In this document: positions 1-10,539 of the stretch, in pieces
Layout of the letters: every line of letters starts with the position of its first letter
How positions within the stretch are numbered: the first letter of the stretch is position 1
The notes under the pieces: generated by a model
The model's input: the letters and a program-made list of their open reading frames with translations, nothing else
Databases searched by the model: none
Told to the model about the DNA's origin: nothing
NCBI GenBank assembly: GCA_021234155.1
Contig: JAJEKV010000049.1
Location: 8,216,036-8,280,035, forward strand
Origin: Isoetes taiwanensis
Taxonomy: Eukaryota; Streptophyta; Lycopodiopsida; Isoetales; Isoetaceae
Length of the DNA stretch: 64,000 nt
Direction of reading: 5' to 3'
Made by a program: the position numbers and the translations under genes

Positions 1-510
1 ATTAGTATATATTCTACAAAATGCAAAAAACATTCAGGTTCTTATTTCATATTTTAATTAAATATGATTTGAAGTGATGTGGTGATATGATAATTTAGAG
101 ACAAGATATCTTGCACTGGAAGGTTTAAATGAAAAACGCAGTGTTATATTGTGCATAAAAAGATCCAGGGTAGTTAAACTGATAAGCATAAAAGATAACT
201 AAAACTAGACATAGACAAAAAGATACTTTACAAAAGGTATGGTGGGCTAGTCCATGTATGTGAACAAATTTGAATTAGATAATAAAGTACATTATCCTTG
301 AGTATAGATCTAATGAATGGTTGCAAATACATAAGTTAGTGTTTGAATATGAGAGGATTCCAAGTAAAGAGAATTCAGCTGGAGAGTTGTAATCTATGTA
401 TTAATCACAAATATGGCCCAATTTAAACCTGTTGAATGAGAACAGGAAGGCCAGAGCAGGTCTAAAGATGTAAGAAGTACATTTACGTCACCAAACATTG
501 TGGCATGGTG
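1..510 (+). repeat. Terminal repeat copy 1 of the PLE region
   Basis: The first 140 bases match 6,264-6,385, and bases ~145-505 match 29,172-29,660. Together they are an undivided copy of a segment whose second copy is split. In the second copy the left part is the 3' end of an open frame (5,938-6,342) plus its 3' flank. Repeated termini around a Penelope-like reverse transcriptase resemble the pseudo-LTRs that PLEs form when copies lie in tandem; that reading is inference. The copy continues beyond the left window edge. Confidence 0.6.
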
Positions 511-1115
511 AAGGGGATAAATGCAAGAAAACTTATAGCTTACCTGTTAGTTCTGCCTTAATTACTCTAACCTGGCTAATATTTGGCTTTTTAAATGCAA
601 GTAACCAGATTTTCTTGCTCCATGCTTTGATGTTCTACTTAAGCTATAGTTTGAAAATACAATATGTCAAGTAAGCATGTTCCATATGGAAGTCAATACC
701 TGCGTAAGAATAATTTGTTGTAAGAATAAACGATTGTGTAAATCTCAAATATTTATAAGCTGATGTAAACATAAAGTTTATCTTCAAATATTGGATATGA
801 GATATGGAAATTTAAAATAGAAAGGCAATTATTCTTCTAATATCATGGGTATTTTGAAACTGGTATGCAAACATTGAATTTAACTTTGTCTTTGGCCTAG
901 AAATTGATTCCTATGAGGTTTCTAGGGCTGCTAATTGCAATCTTGGTATTTCTGAAATAAATATTAGGGTTGGGAGTCTGGTAACAGATTCTATAAGGTT
1001 TTTTTTTATCTTAAATTCAGTTTTCTAGTTTTATTAGAGACCAAGATAAATTTATGATCTTACAGGAAAAACTTTATACTAAATTGCTTATTGAAATATA
1101 TAGGAACCCTCTAAA

Positions 1116-1516
1116 ATGGTGGAAGTTGAAGCCAATGACAAATGGATAAAGGAACTTGTCCTTTTCAAGTATCATGAATGTGGGATTAAGAGCCCCAACA
1201 TTGCAGTTCAAACCATTCTTGCCTGTATCAAAAATAAGAAAAATCATGAGTACATCACTTTCAGCGAGACCAACTTGGTGGACAAGGCAAGATCTCCCGT
1301 GACATGGCTGGGATTCAATGGTTGGTTTAAACTATTTTATTTCCTAAAAAAAAGCCAATTTTGAGTACAACAAATTCAAAAGGAGCTATCTTCGAGATCT
1401 ATAATCACATCAACAATATCTTGTACCAGAGAACTTGCCTAGAAGATGACATTGCCCGAAATTTTATGAAGGGCCTCACAACCCTAGAGGATGGAATGAA
1501 ATTCCCAACTTATTAA
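1116..1516 (+). pseudogene. Unrecognised open-frame relic
   Basis: An 82-codon frame opens at 1,116 and stops at 1,364. A second frame continues from about 1,380 and ends at a TAA at 1,514-1,516, with plausible coding composition across the junction (a frameshift in an A-rich run near 1,350). The protein is charged (many Lys/Glu) and I see no motif I can name. It lies between the terminal repeat and the reverse transcriptase relic, so it may be a 5' part of the same element. Function unknown. Confidence 0.25.
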
Positions 1517-1883
1517 TTCTGCAAATGATATCTGAATGCCTATTTTCGGATAAGAACCTATTTGTTATTGATCAATCTTTTTATACTCTTGAAATTCAAT
1601 AACAAGATGGCCAATGCAGTCTGGAGGAGGTACCAAACCTCACATTAGGAAACTCCTCTTGCTTCCCAATTATCACTGAACAATCAGTAGAATGTCTGCT
1701 GCACCCTATAACCATGCCATATAGAAAAGCCAAAATTTTGGTGCACTGGACTCAATTAACACTGAAACTTGGATGGCACTGACAGGGATTACAAAAGATG
1801 AATTAGCAAAGCTAAGGCCACTGCAGTGAGATTGGAAAAAGTCTTTGGGTACATTAATCCTGGTCTTGTATTGGATATGACCC

Positions 1884-2960
1884 TTTTTTTTTTTTTTTTT
1901 TTTTGAGGGTAAGAAATTTTTTGATTAATGTAAAAATGGTAGACGACCTTTTTGTGGGCTCCACAATAGGCCAGATAGGAAGTGTAATAAGCACATGGTC
2001 ACCAGATAGAAAAAATTAATTCAGAAAAACAAGACAGATATCAGCCTAAACGCCAATATATGATGATGTCTCTGTACTCTGTCAACGCGTCCTCAATCCT
2101 TCCATATAGTAACAGGAAAATATGTATCGCTCCACTCTTCCCATTCAGTACTAGAGGGCATGGCCCTCTTCCATCCATTGCAGGTACTATGGAAAGTCTG
2201 TTGCATTAGTAGAGCCCTACTATAAATGATACCTCCAAACCATGAAGCACACTCCCGAAAGATATGTCTAGAAGCACAAATTTTTCAGCCTAGAGACCCT
2301 GCGCAAGAAATGCACTCTCAAAATTCCCCTGTCTTCTCCTATCTCTAGTACTATTGAAGGTGTAATCCCTTTCCATGAGCATATCTCAGCCACCCTGAAG
2401 CACCACCCGAAGTATTTCAGCAGAGATAAACCTGTGTACTAAGGAGAACTGATCTCCATCTTCCCATAGAAAGAATACTATGAGTGGCGCTCCAAGAGCG
2501 TACTTCCAACACAAGGTTCCCATCACTCCACTCCAGCAACCACCTCAACCTCTTCCCTGTCACAGAGCTACTATGGGCCATGGCATGTTTCCATGAACAA
2601 GCTGAGGAAGAAAAACACATATTACCTGCAACCACATGTACTCCAAGAGGGTGCGTTTAGCTTTCCTAGAAGGCATCACCACAGATTGGCTTCAAGCAAG
2701 ATACTGCAACCCCAAAGAGCTATAACTGCCCACATCAAGCCAGACAAAAGCTATGGTAAATGTACACAAAATCACAGGCCTCCCGTCCTCTAATCCTGCT
2801 TTCATCAACCCTCTTCTCTGCCTGCCTAGACAACCATATCTCCCTCTCCAGCTGGGATAGAGTAGGGGAAAATGCCCACAAACAGCATTAAGGCAAACAA
2901 CAACACAGAAGATCTGAAAGCCATTTAGCTGATGCCCAAGGAAATGATCAAAAACCATGA
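1884..2960 (-). mobile_element. Possible minus-strand retroposed sequence with poly(A) tail
   Basis: A run of 21 T at 1,884-1,904 reads as a poly(A) tail on the minus strand. Upstream of it on that strand (up to ~2,960) are two short open frames (2,417-2,635 and 2,692-2,958) with Trp/Cys-rich composition like the 3' part of plant LINE ORF2, but no diagnostic motif. I see no target-site duplication. It could also be a processed pseudogene or a chance homopolymer. Confidence 0.25.
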
Positions 2961-3090
2961 CTGAAGGCTGCAGTGAGTGCAGCCTTTACCGCAGTGAGTG
3001 CGGCTTCTCATTGCATGAGTGCAATAAACGAGCTCAAAACTTAAGCCATCTTCAACGCACAAACAAATGAAATGACTTTACAAATCTGAT

Positions 3091-3673
3091 ATGACCTTTT
3101 TAGATGAGGTGTGTACCAAAGATCCAACTATCCTATTATGCCAAAATGGTCACATGGCCTTTCCAACTGAGCAAAGAGACGATTTTTTCCTAAAAGAATG
3201 TGGCACACTCATTGCACATATTTCAAGTGTAAATGCTTCAAGAACGAAAAATCTTCTTGCAGATGTGGCATTATCTGGTTTGGCCTTTATCTTGATTTTT
3301 ACTAACGTGTCTAGGTCATATAGGATGATAACACTCAAACCAGGATAATCTTTAGGATATTAACAGGAAAAGACACTTGAAAAGCAATAAAGAGACAAAT
3401 GATAAGAGAATTGTTCATCTTACCTTCCTATTGAAATCCATGGAAAAAATGGATATCAGAAAATCATTCCATGTAGTCATTGGGGAAGCATTACATGATA
3501 GGAGCTTAGAGATGGTTGACAAAACTACATTTGCATGGAAATATGTGGAGCAGATAAAGGATAAGGTATATAAAATATATATTATATTTGTTGAAGGCAA
3601 GTCAGCAAAATGCCCATGCGGTAACCCATATCTTGCAAAATACACTTGGGAATTATCCACAGTATTAGACTAA
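3091..3673 (+). pseudogene. Unassigned frames upstream of the PLE reverse transcriptase
   Basis: Two open frames (3,091-3,348, 85 codons; 3,377-3,673, 98 codons) lie in line with the reverse transcriptase relic that follows. The second carries a Cys-Pro-Cys-Gly stretch near its end. Neither matches a domain I recognise. Orientation and spacing suggest the N-terminal part of the same decayed element protein, but this is inference. Confidence 0.3.
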
Positions 3674-5336
3674 GAATGGCGTTGCCAAGGGACTTAAACA
3701 TATCCCTAATTGCAGCTTCAATGTACAAAGCTTCATGGAAGACTTTGCTAAAGTATGTCAGCAGTTTTGGGAAGTACATAAATATGATACACTGTACCTT
3801 ATAGATATCGACAAGCATAACATTATTGAGCTATTGATACAGTATGCACATATGGAAGTGGTTGAAAGTGGAAGGGACTTACGAATAGAAGATTCTTATG
3901 GAACGATCCAATAGTCTGCAAAAACCTAGAATGGCTGATACACAATTTGTATATTTCAGGCTTGGACAAGGCCAGCAAGAATCCTGCTTTCATATCCCAG
4001 AAGCACATCTTGGACATGGCCAGGAAGAGAATGGATGGAGATGACTTTGAAAAAATATCAGATGACCCTGATACAATCAAAGCTCGATGCAAGGAATATA
4101 TCTAAAATATGCTAGGCAATAAAAAATGCAGTTAAAAAAAACTTCCCTATCTGATGGCAAGCTTTAAAGCTCATAAGTCTGAGTATAGATGGCTGACTAA
4201 TGCACTTGGATCCATCTTTTCAGAAATGCCACAATGGATTATTGCAATCCTCAATAATATTTCAGAAATCTGGCCATTACTATGCCACAGACTTACTACA
4301 TCTTATAGCATGTTCAACAAAGGCAGAATTAATGCATCATTGATTGTTAACTCTTCCTATGATGTCATTCTAAACTTACCATGCAGAATTGATAGTGTGT
4401 TCTCTGCAGATATAACAAAATGTTATGAAAATATACCGTTGTATGGAGAGGACGCGATAATTGAGATACTCAATGATATCAGCAGGAAGGGATCTTCAAA
4501 GTTAAATGGGAAAGACATCTCAAAAAAGACATTGAAAATACATGCTGGGGTGAGGTAAAGAAGGGTGATTTTAAGAGTATTAATGAATGACCCTTGACCC
4601 ATTGTTATCTCCAATCTAGAAATGAAATATGAAGGCAGAAAAAAGGCATACCCATGGGGTTTTTGTGTAGCCCAGCTTGGTGCAATTTATACCTAGCATG
4701 GCATGAATTGAGATTCATGCTAAAACTTGCTCACTATGGAAGGTTCCAAGATATTAAAAAGTTTGAGTTTGCAGCCAGATACATTGATGACCTCAATGTA
4801 ATTAATGCAAACAACATCGAGGTTTACTTCTTACTGGATTATGAGTTTACAATATATAATATGGAACACTTGGGGATTATGGATGAGACCATATACATGG
4901 TTTCAAACAATGCAAAATATGGTTACATGGCTAATTTCCTCAATATCACTATAAAAAGGCAGGACAGGAGCAGAGGTCTCTTTTCAATTTCCAGATATGA
5001 TAAAAGAGTCAATCTACCTTTTGCTGTTTACATGTTCATTAAAGCAAACAGTTGTAGACCATATTGGCAAGCCCTCAAAGTAATAATTTCGCAAATCATG
5101 CCCTATCTGTACTCTTATTCTGGTCATACAGATGCAGCCAATGATATCCATGATCTGATACAAATATTTGCGAATAATGGTTTTGGAAAGAAGGAAATTT
5201 GCAAAACGGTATTAAGATATCTACAAAAGGAGCAATTCCCATATTAAGATATCTACAAAAGGAGCAATTCCCATGGCTACTATACAACAAACGGGATATG
5301 ATTCGTGCTCTAACTCTAAAAATACTAGAAGACTAA
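3660..5336 (+). pseudogene. Penelope-like element reverse transcriptase (decayed)
   Basis: This is a reverse transcriptase relic of Penelope/telomerase-like type. Within 4,154-4,558 it shows a Lys-Ala-His-Lys block and the motif SADITKCYENIP, the equivalent of RT motif A with its catalytic Asp. Within 4,654-5,247 it has MGFLCSPAWCNLYLAWHE (motif B region) and the catalytic box RYIDDLN (motif C). RYIDD is the form found in PLEs, unlike the YADD/YVDD of LINEs and LTR elements. The frame can be followed from about 3,660 to a stop at 5,334-5,336 only by crossing several stops and frameshifts (around 3,895, 4,105 and 4,560). A 32-bp tandem duplication at 5,211-5,274 creates the early stop at 5,247. 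No GIY-YIG endonuclease was seen downstream. The element is non-functional; family assignment is good, clade unknown. Confidence 0.75.
5211..5274 (+). repeat. 32-bp tandem duplication within the PLE coding region
   Basis: Two perfect copies (5,211-5,242 and 5,243-5,274). Because 32 is not a multiple of three, the second copy shifts the frame and gives a stop at once. After the second copy an open stretch of about 20 codons continues to a TAA at 5,334. Confidence 0.9.
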
Positions 5337-5937
5337 GGTGCAAAGGAGTGGATATAAGAACATTGTGAGGGCAGGGCCTTGGCTACAACAAGGCCCTGCA
5401 CATCTTGTTATATGGATTGTATGTGAAAATGATTGTTTTATGCAACTGTCCTCCGAACAACAGTTGGAGGAAGGATTTTTATGATATGTTCATATCATGG
5501 ACTATAGGGAATCAGGTGAGAGCACAAATGTTCGAACATGAAGGTATATTATGGCACAACCTAGGTAACATGGGGACATCGAAATGATAATAGGAAATAT
5601 AGATATTCTTCAATTTGATTATAGAGCTACACATTATATTCTCTTAGGATTTTCTAACTGTAGGTCAGAAAGATCGCCATCTACCAGGGCCATCTAATAA
5701 GGAACAACTGCAGATGATCGTGTACAGGCACTGTGTCTATAGCATCTAACGAAACATTGATGAGGTATTTTTTTTATTTTCAATAACTGATATATTTAAA
5801 GGGTCGGAGGTTTAAGCACACGGCTGACTGTAGAACTGATTAGGTACATACCCAGTAAGTGCATAAATATGGGCAAGACAATTCTCGCAGGGGATGAAAG
5901 CCTTAGCTCCATTTTTGCGCCTGAATGATGCTATATT

Positions 5938-6342
5938 TTGATTAGTAGTCCGTTAATGGGTAGGAAGAAAAGTGATCTGAAAATAGCCACCAGGAAGAGG
6001 TTAGAATTTGAGAAGGTGGTTGGACCTAAGAGTAAGAAGTTGTTTGATGTTAGAAGATCTGCTAAGGGTCCTGTTAGTGATAGTAACAGAGGCCTGATTG
6101 GAGGGAAGGAAGTGAATAATATTGTTGTTAAGGATGGGATTGCGAGTGGGAGAATTGATGAAATGATGAAGCAGATTGCTAAAGGCATAGATCCTGAGAC
6201 AACTTATAAAGAGGTTGAGACTATGAAGGTGGCAACAAATGCAACTCAACATTTGAGAGTTCTACAAAATGCGAAAAACATTCAAGTTCTTATTTCATAT
6301 TTTAAGTATGATTTGAAGGGATGTGGTGATATGATAATTTAG
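5938..6342 (+). CDS. Lys/Arg-rich hypothetical protein, 3' end of the PLE unit
   Basis: A 134-codon open frame of basic composition (many Lys and Arg in the first 50 residues, few aromatics) with no domain I can name. Its last ~28 codons and 3' flank are the part repeated at the window start, so a coding 3' end lies inside the repeated terminal segment. It lies 0.6 kb downstream of the reverse transcriptase relic on the same strand. It could be an accessory protein of the element or a chance frame in it. The start chosen is the first codon of the frame; a Met codon lies at residue 7. Confidence 0.35.
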   Translation: MISSPLMGRKKSDLKIATRKRLEFEKVVGPKSKKLFDVRRSAKGPVSDSNRGLIGGKEVNNIVVKDGIASGRIDEMMKQIAKGIDPETTYKEVETMKVATNATQHLRVLQNAKNIQVLISYFKYDLKGCGDMII

Positions 6343-6385
6343 AGACAAGATAAATGGCACTAAAAGGTTTAAATGAAAAATACAG
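6264..6385 (+). repeat. Terminal repeat copy 2, left half
   Basis: Matches 1-140 of the window with few changes. Similarity stops abruptly after AAATGAAAAATACAGTG. The sequence that follows this point in copy 1 is found again only at 29,172. Confidence 0.8.
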
Positions 6386-7260
6386 TGCCATGGGAATGCC
6401 TCATCTCACACTCCTATTTATTCTGCCTCTTCTCCTATATTCATCGACGTTCTCTTGAGTTAGATTTCTCCTCCTTCGTTGTCCTACTAGTTTATTGGGT
6501 TCTCCTTGTGATAGTTGCCTGTCGCAACCAGCTTTCACGCTCCACCTCTCTAGCCACAAATAGATTCAGATTTTTATACAAGCAGGCCAACTTCCTTCAA
6601 GCACTTCAAACTCGGATTTCCTTCAAGCAGTCTGGCTTGCATCAAGCACTCCACCTCCAAAGACGAATTATAAGAGCATATCTCGTTTACGGTATTTCTA
6701 TTTGATTTGGTTCATTTGTAGGCTTCCTGTGCATTGTTGATGGCTATTCTGCTCCAGAGTACAGGATCGAAGCTTGCCAAGGCTTGTCGATACGTTTTTT
6801 CCTTCTTTGCTTTTTTATTTTGTAAATGTAATGTCTTTGAGTTTGTGATCACAGCTCACAGTTTCTGGTTTATTTTATGCCTTTCTTTTCTCTCTACTCT
6901 TCTCTTATCCAGCCCCTCCAGCGTTTATGTGAGATGTCATGCTATGGGTTTGGTTTTCTAAATCGTGCCCTCCTTTTAAGGTTGTAGCTTTGGTTTCTCT
7001 TCAAGCTTCCGGTCCTCTGTCTGGTTTATACATAAAGGGGTTCGATTTTGCCTTCTACGAAATTAGTTGGCAATGGATCTCTATTTCGACCTTCATTTTC
7101 CAGATTTTGAGGTGTTAAATCTGAGGTTCCATTGCCCTATCTGATTTTTTTTTTCCACCGATGCATATTCGATTCGGCCTCCTCTACTTTTTCATGGTTG
7201 AAACTATGCAGTTGTTGGGCATATTCAGTTGTATCTGGTCTGCATCTACTTTTTTGGTCC
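6386..7260. other. T-rich block, no gene found
   Basis: Pyrimidine-rich DNA. Its first ~100 bases (6,386-6,490) match 28,087-28,190. Short open frames (6,373-6,705, 6,734-6,961) have no coding character. No RNA gene seen. Confidence 0.5.
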
Positions 7261-7272
7261 TACCTGGCCTTA

Positions 7273-7475
7273 GGGTACCTGCACACTAAAAGGTTAAAAT
7301 TGTTATGTTAAGAAAATTTAACTTAACTAGAAACGCACATGTTTTTTGTTAAGGAAATTGTTAAAAAAGAGGGGTTAATTTGTAACAATTTGTTAGCGCT
7401 AAATTAAGGGTTTAACCAGATTTCACATGCAGGTTGTTATGTTAAATGTTAACAATTGATTAACAATCTTCCAAG
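7273..7475 (+). repeat. Left TIR and subterminal repeats
   Basis: TIR followed by AT-rich sequence with repeated GTTATGTTA and GTTAAxAATTG-like words. Similar words recur, in both orientations, near the right end. Confidence 0.65.
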
Positions 7476-7854
7476 AATTGGACGAAATTTTATTGGAAGC
7501 CCCTGCCGCTGGTTTAGTGCTGTTACGGCGGCTCCATCGCCGCTCCGTCGCCAATCGACCAGCAGACCAGAAGTCCAGCATTTCTTCAGACTAGAAGTAG
7601 GGGATATGGCCGACAAGAAAATGCGGAAGCTCAACAGAGGTATGAGGTATGGGAAAGATTGGGGCCGATTTGGGTTTTCCTTTTTACTCTGGTGGTGATT
7701 AATGGCCATCTCGGATGAATAATCTGCCGCCAGATTTCGCATTTCTTCAGCTTTCTGCTTGGTTTCTTCCTGCGATCTTTGTCTGGGCTAGGTTTCACAT
7801 AATAATCCTTTTTTGCTTTGGACCTGTGCATTCAATCTTTGCTTGGGCTAGGCA

Positions 7855-8792
7855 ATGGGTTTTTGCGAGGAGCTGGAGCATCTGCAAGAATGTAATGACG
7901 ATTCTTCTGCCGATGATATCCAAGCCCTTTTCGGCCATTATAATGATCTCTACTTTCATGGAGCCCTTGGCTCCTGTACAGTCGATTGGAGTCCTTCCAG
8001 AACCACCACGGAAGTGTTCTGCATAAAAAAATGGCTTTTCTAAAGTGGGTTTTTATCTAGGTTGCTGCATTGTGCTTTTTAGCTAAATTAGAGTAAAATG
8101 GATGTGCATTAGAAAATGAGCAGTTCGGCATTATGATCAGTTTGCCTCTACAAAAGGATGTGTTTTATTATAGAAATATATCCTCTGCACTTTCCACTCT
8201 GCCAAGCAAATCATGTCTGTGTCTTCCTTGCTTTCTATTTGGAGGTGGCATCCCTTTGGGTAGCTGAGTGCATTTCTCCAGTTGTAGGCTTGTCTAACGT
8301 AGGAGGGTATAGGAAAAACTCGGACTCTCAGTAGCATTCTTTAGCGCGCCTTTTATTTTTGCAGGGGTACAGGGACATGTAAGTACGAGACCTCTAGTGG
8401 TTGTGCAATCCGTCTTTCAGAGTCACTTCTTAGAGATCGAAGTAGAGCAGATTTGATGGATACTTTGCTTCATGAGATTATCCATGCGCACTTGTTTCTG
8501 TCAGATGGAACGAAAGATTATGAGTAAGGACTTCATAATACATGTTTGGTTGGATTTTGCATTTGATAACATGACATGATTTTTCTTATTAGAGATCATG
8601 GTTTACGTTTTGAGTCATTTATGAAAGGAATCAACAATTCTGACGTGAAGGATTTAGAGGTGAGGCTCTTCCTGATGCTTATAACTTTAAAATATTTGCT
8701 TATGAATACGGTGGGATCGGTATAACTATTCGTGTCTGGCGTGCTCCAAAAAGCTCGTTTATGAATGGATTGATAGTTCAGCATTGGAGGGG
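7855..8792 (+). pseudogene. SPRTN: SPRTN (SprT-family DNA-protein crosslink protease) fragment
   Basis: SPRTN/Spartan is a nuclear metalloprotease that cleaves proteins crosslinked to DNA. The first exon (from 7,855) encodes an N-terminal SprT segment with ALFGHYNDLYFHGALG and DWSPSRTT. The second (from about 8,373) encodes GTCKYETSSGCAIRLSESLL and the zinc site HEIIH at 8,471-8,485 (HExxH, with the catalytic Glu). The third (8,592-8,792) continues with the His that should supply the third zinc ligand (DHGLRF). The first exon loses its frame just before its 3' end, where no GT donor is visible. The third exon diverges from the family after ~25 residues. It runs into CTP synthase sequence within the Harbinger-type element. 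A captured, probably non-functional fragment; family call firm from HEIIH and context. Confidence 0.75.
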
Positions 8793-8857
8793 GTAAGCCA
8801 TTATCATAAAGTTACATATTTGCTAGTGTATGTTTGAACTATTTTGCTGCTTGATAG

Positions 8858-9290
8858 GTGGATAATGGATATAACAAGTCCTGGAGCTTATTGAAGGTAA
8901 AACACATTCTTACGAGCTCAGAACAAAGAACAAAGCTGTTTAGGAAATTAAATTGTTGTTCTGTTCAGAGTGCAGACGGAATTGTTATTCCTGGAGGATT
9001 TGGCGATGTAAGAACACAAGGATTGATTCTTGCTACAAAATATGCTCGTGAGAAGAACATTCCATTTCTGGGAATTTGTCTTGGGATGCAAACTGCAGTT
9101 ATTGAATATGCAAGATCTGTGAGTATGAGTATAAAAGAAGGGTTTTAGTCATTCATCATCATGTCCCTTTAGTATGTCTGAAACCTGGCACATATGCAGG
9201 TTCTTGGGTTGCAGATGCTGATAGCACATAATTCAATCTTGCCATGACAAATGCCTGTATAGTCTATAAGCCAGAGGCGTGTATAAGCAG
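8858..9290 (+). pseudogene. CTPS: CTP synthase, glutamine-amidotransferase part (fragment)
   Basis: CTP synthase makes CTP from UTP, taking ammonia from glutamine. An exon ending at 8,896 encodes SWSLLK. The next (8,969-9,118) encodes [13 protein letters not shown] and [11 protein letters not shown], the amidotransferase nucleophile motif GICLGMQ with its catalytic Cys, then AVIEYARS, split from the next Val by a GT-AG intron. The following exon begins after the AG at about 9,199 with VLGLQ. It has lost one base and has a stop where the family has Glu (STEF region), then fades near 9,290. Introns are kept, so this was copied from DNA, not mRNA. The synthetase domain and the rest of the enzyme are absent. 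Clearly a pseudogene. Confidence 0.85.
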
Positions 9291-9440
9291 TTATTGAATA
9301 TGCAAAATCTGTGAGTATGAGTACAAAAGAAGGGTTTTAGTCATTCATCATCATGTCCCTTTAGTATGTCTGAAACCTTTAGTATGTCCCTTTAGTATAA
9401 AATAAGGGTTTTAGTCATTCATCATCATGTCCCTTTAGTA
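9096..9440 (+). repeat. Local duplication of the CTPS exon/intron junction
   Basis: The segment 9,096-9,188 (end of the CTPS exon and start of the intron) recurs at 9,291-9,376. Its last ~40 bases recur again at 9,399-9,440. Copies differ by a few bases. Confidence 0.8.
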
Positions 9441-9689
9441 TGCCTCCTGAATTGGAAGCAGTGTGTATTCAAAGAGCAGTTTAGAGCGTGTCTTATGATC
9501 TTCTACATGGGCATTTATTCTCTGTTTCCTTCTAATTTGATGCAGTGCATGGGGGAGCATCTGAAGATGAAAAGATGACGAATTATTTTGTTGACTTGAC
9601 TCGGGATGGCGGGGTTTGGGCTTGTGACCCTCTGCACCCAGAGCGGATGCACTACCCCTCTGGTAGATCATCTTAATTGAGATGTTATG

Positions 9690-9816
9690 TAGAATGGCAT
9701 GGGGGGAGCCATTTTTGCTGCCCCCATGCCTGCAGAATCAGGGAGTGCCGTGTAGGCGCGACCTGATTCTGCAGGTCATGGGGGCAGCAAGAATGGCTGA
9801 CCCCATGCCATTTCTA
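9690..9816. repeat. Long imperfect hairpin (about 53-bp arms)
   Basis: Left arm 9,690-9,742 and right arm 9,763-9,816 are reverse complements with only three or four mismatches and bulges, around a 20-base loop. Both arms contain TGCTGCCCCCATG. A second, weaker pair brackets the region to the right (GTCAAGGTAA at 9,821 and TTACCTTGAC near 9,916). Transcribed on either strand it would form a miRNA-precursor-like foldback. It could also be a small foldback transposon. Confidence 0.8.
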
Positions 9817-10284
9817 CTACGTCAAGGTAAGGCAGACTGGATTCTACAGGTTTTGGAGGGCGATTTATCATTCTTGACAAGAATGGTTCAAGAAGATGCA
9901 AGAACGGTGATCCATTTACCTTGACGTACCATTATTGGTTTTCCACAATTTTCTGAATGGCCTTTCTGTTTCTTACAGTATATATCTGTCAGCCTGGATA
10001 TCAGAGATGGGAGGCGCAGATATAGGATGCACATATTGCAGTTGAAGGTCTAAGATTGTAATTACCATTTTATAAGTCAGAAGAAAAAGTTCAATAATTG
10101 TTTCTGAATAAATGTTTCAATAATTGCTACGGTCTATTTGATCGCCTATTTGATCGCATGCCTTTTGTAATGCAGAGAAGGTGCTGATAGGCAGCCGAAT
10201 ACAAATAGCAGCATAGGCCAGGAAGAAGAACATGCAGTGGCCATTAACATATTGAATTTCTATTTTGCAATGTGAAACGCTTTT

Positions 10285-10536
10285 TAACAGATTTTGTTAT
10301 GTTAAAAACTAACATAACAAATTTTAGTGCGAAAATGTTTTTAACAAATTCTGTTATGTTAGTGGATAACATAACAAATTCCATGTCTGAAAGTTTTTTT
10401 AACAGAATTTGTAATGTTAGTAATTGACATAACAAGTGGTGTGAAAGCTTGACAAAAATAACCTTAATTTATCATTAACAAACAATTGGTTACTTTAAAA
10501 TTTAGTTTAATTTAACCCCGTAGTCTGAAAGTACCC
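10285..10536 (-). repeat. Right subterminal repeats and TIR
   Basis: Three inverted pairs of a TTGTTATGTTA-like word with short spacers (for example 10,290-10,325 and 10,345-10,382), then the TIR ending at 10,536 and TTA. Confidence 0.65.
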
Positions 10537-10539
10537 TTA

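Larger units (their letters stand above)
7273..10536. mobile_element. PIF/Harbinger-type TIR element carrying gene fragments
   Basis: The left end reads GGGTACCTGCACACTA. The right end, read inwards on the minus strand, is GGGTACTTTCAGACTA. Both continue to GGTTAAA. A 3-bp TTA flanks each side (7,270-7,272 and 10,537-10,539), the target duplication typical of PIF/Harbinger and Tourist elements. Subterminal regions (7,295-7,470 and 10,285-10,450) carry many direct and inverted copies of a TTGTTATGTTA-like motif, as expected for transposase binding sites. No transposase is present. The 3,264-bp interior holds broken SPRTN and CTP synthase fragments with introns, so it looks like a gene-capturing non-autonomous element. 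Confidence 0.7.

Noticed and set aside
7715-8026. 103-codon frame over the first SPRTN exon
   Set aside because: Only its last few codons match SPRTN in this frame; the exon is mainly in the frame starting at 7,855, and the overlap reflects the frameshift.
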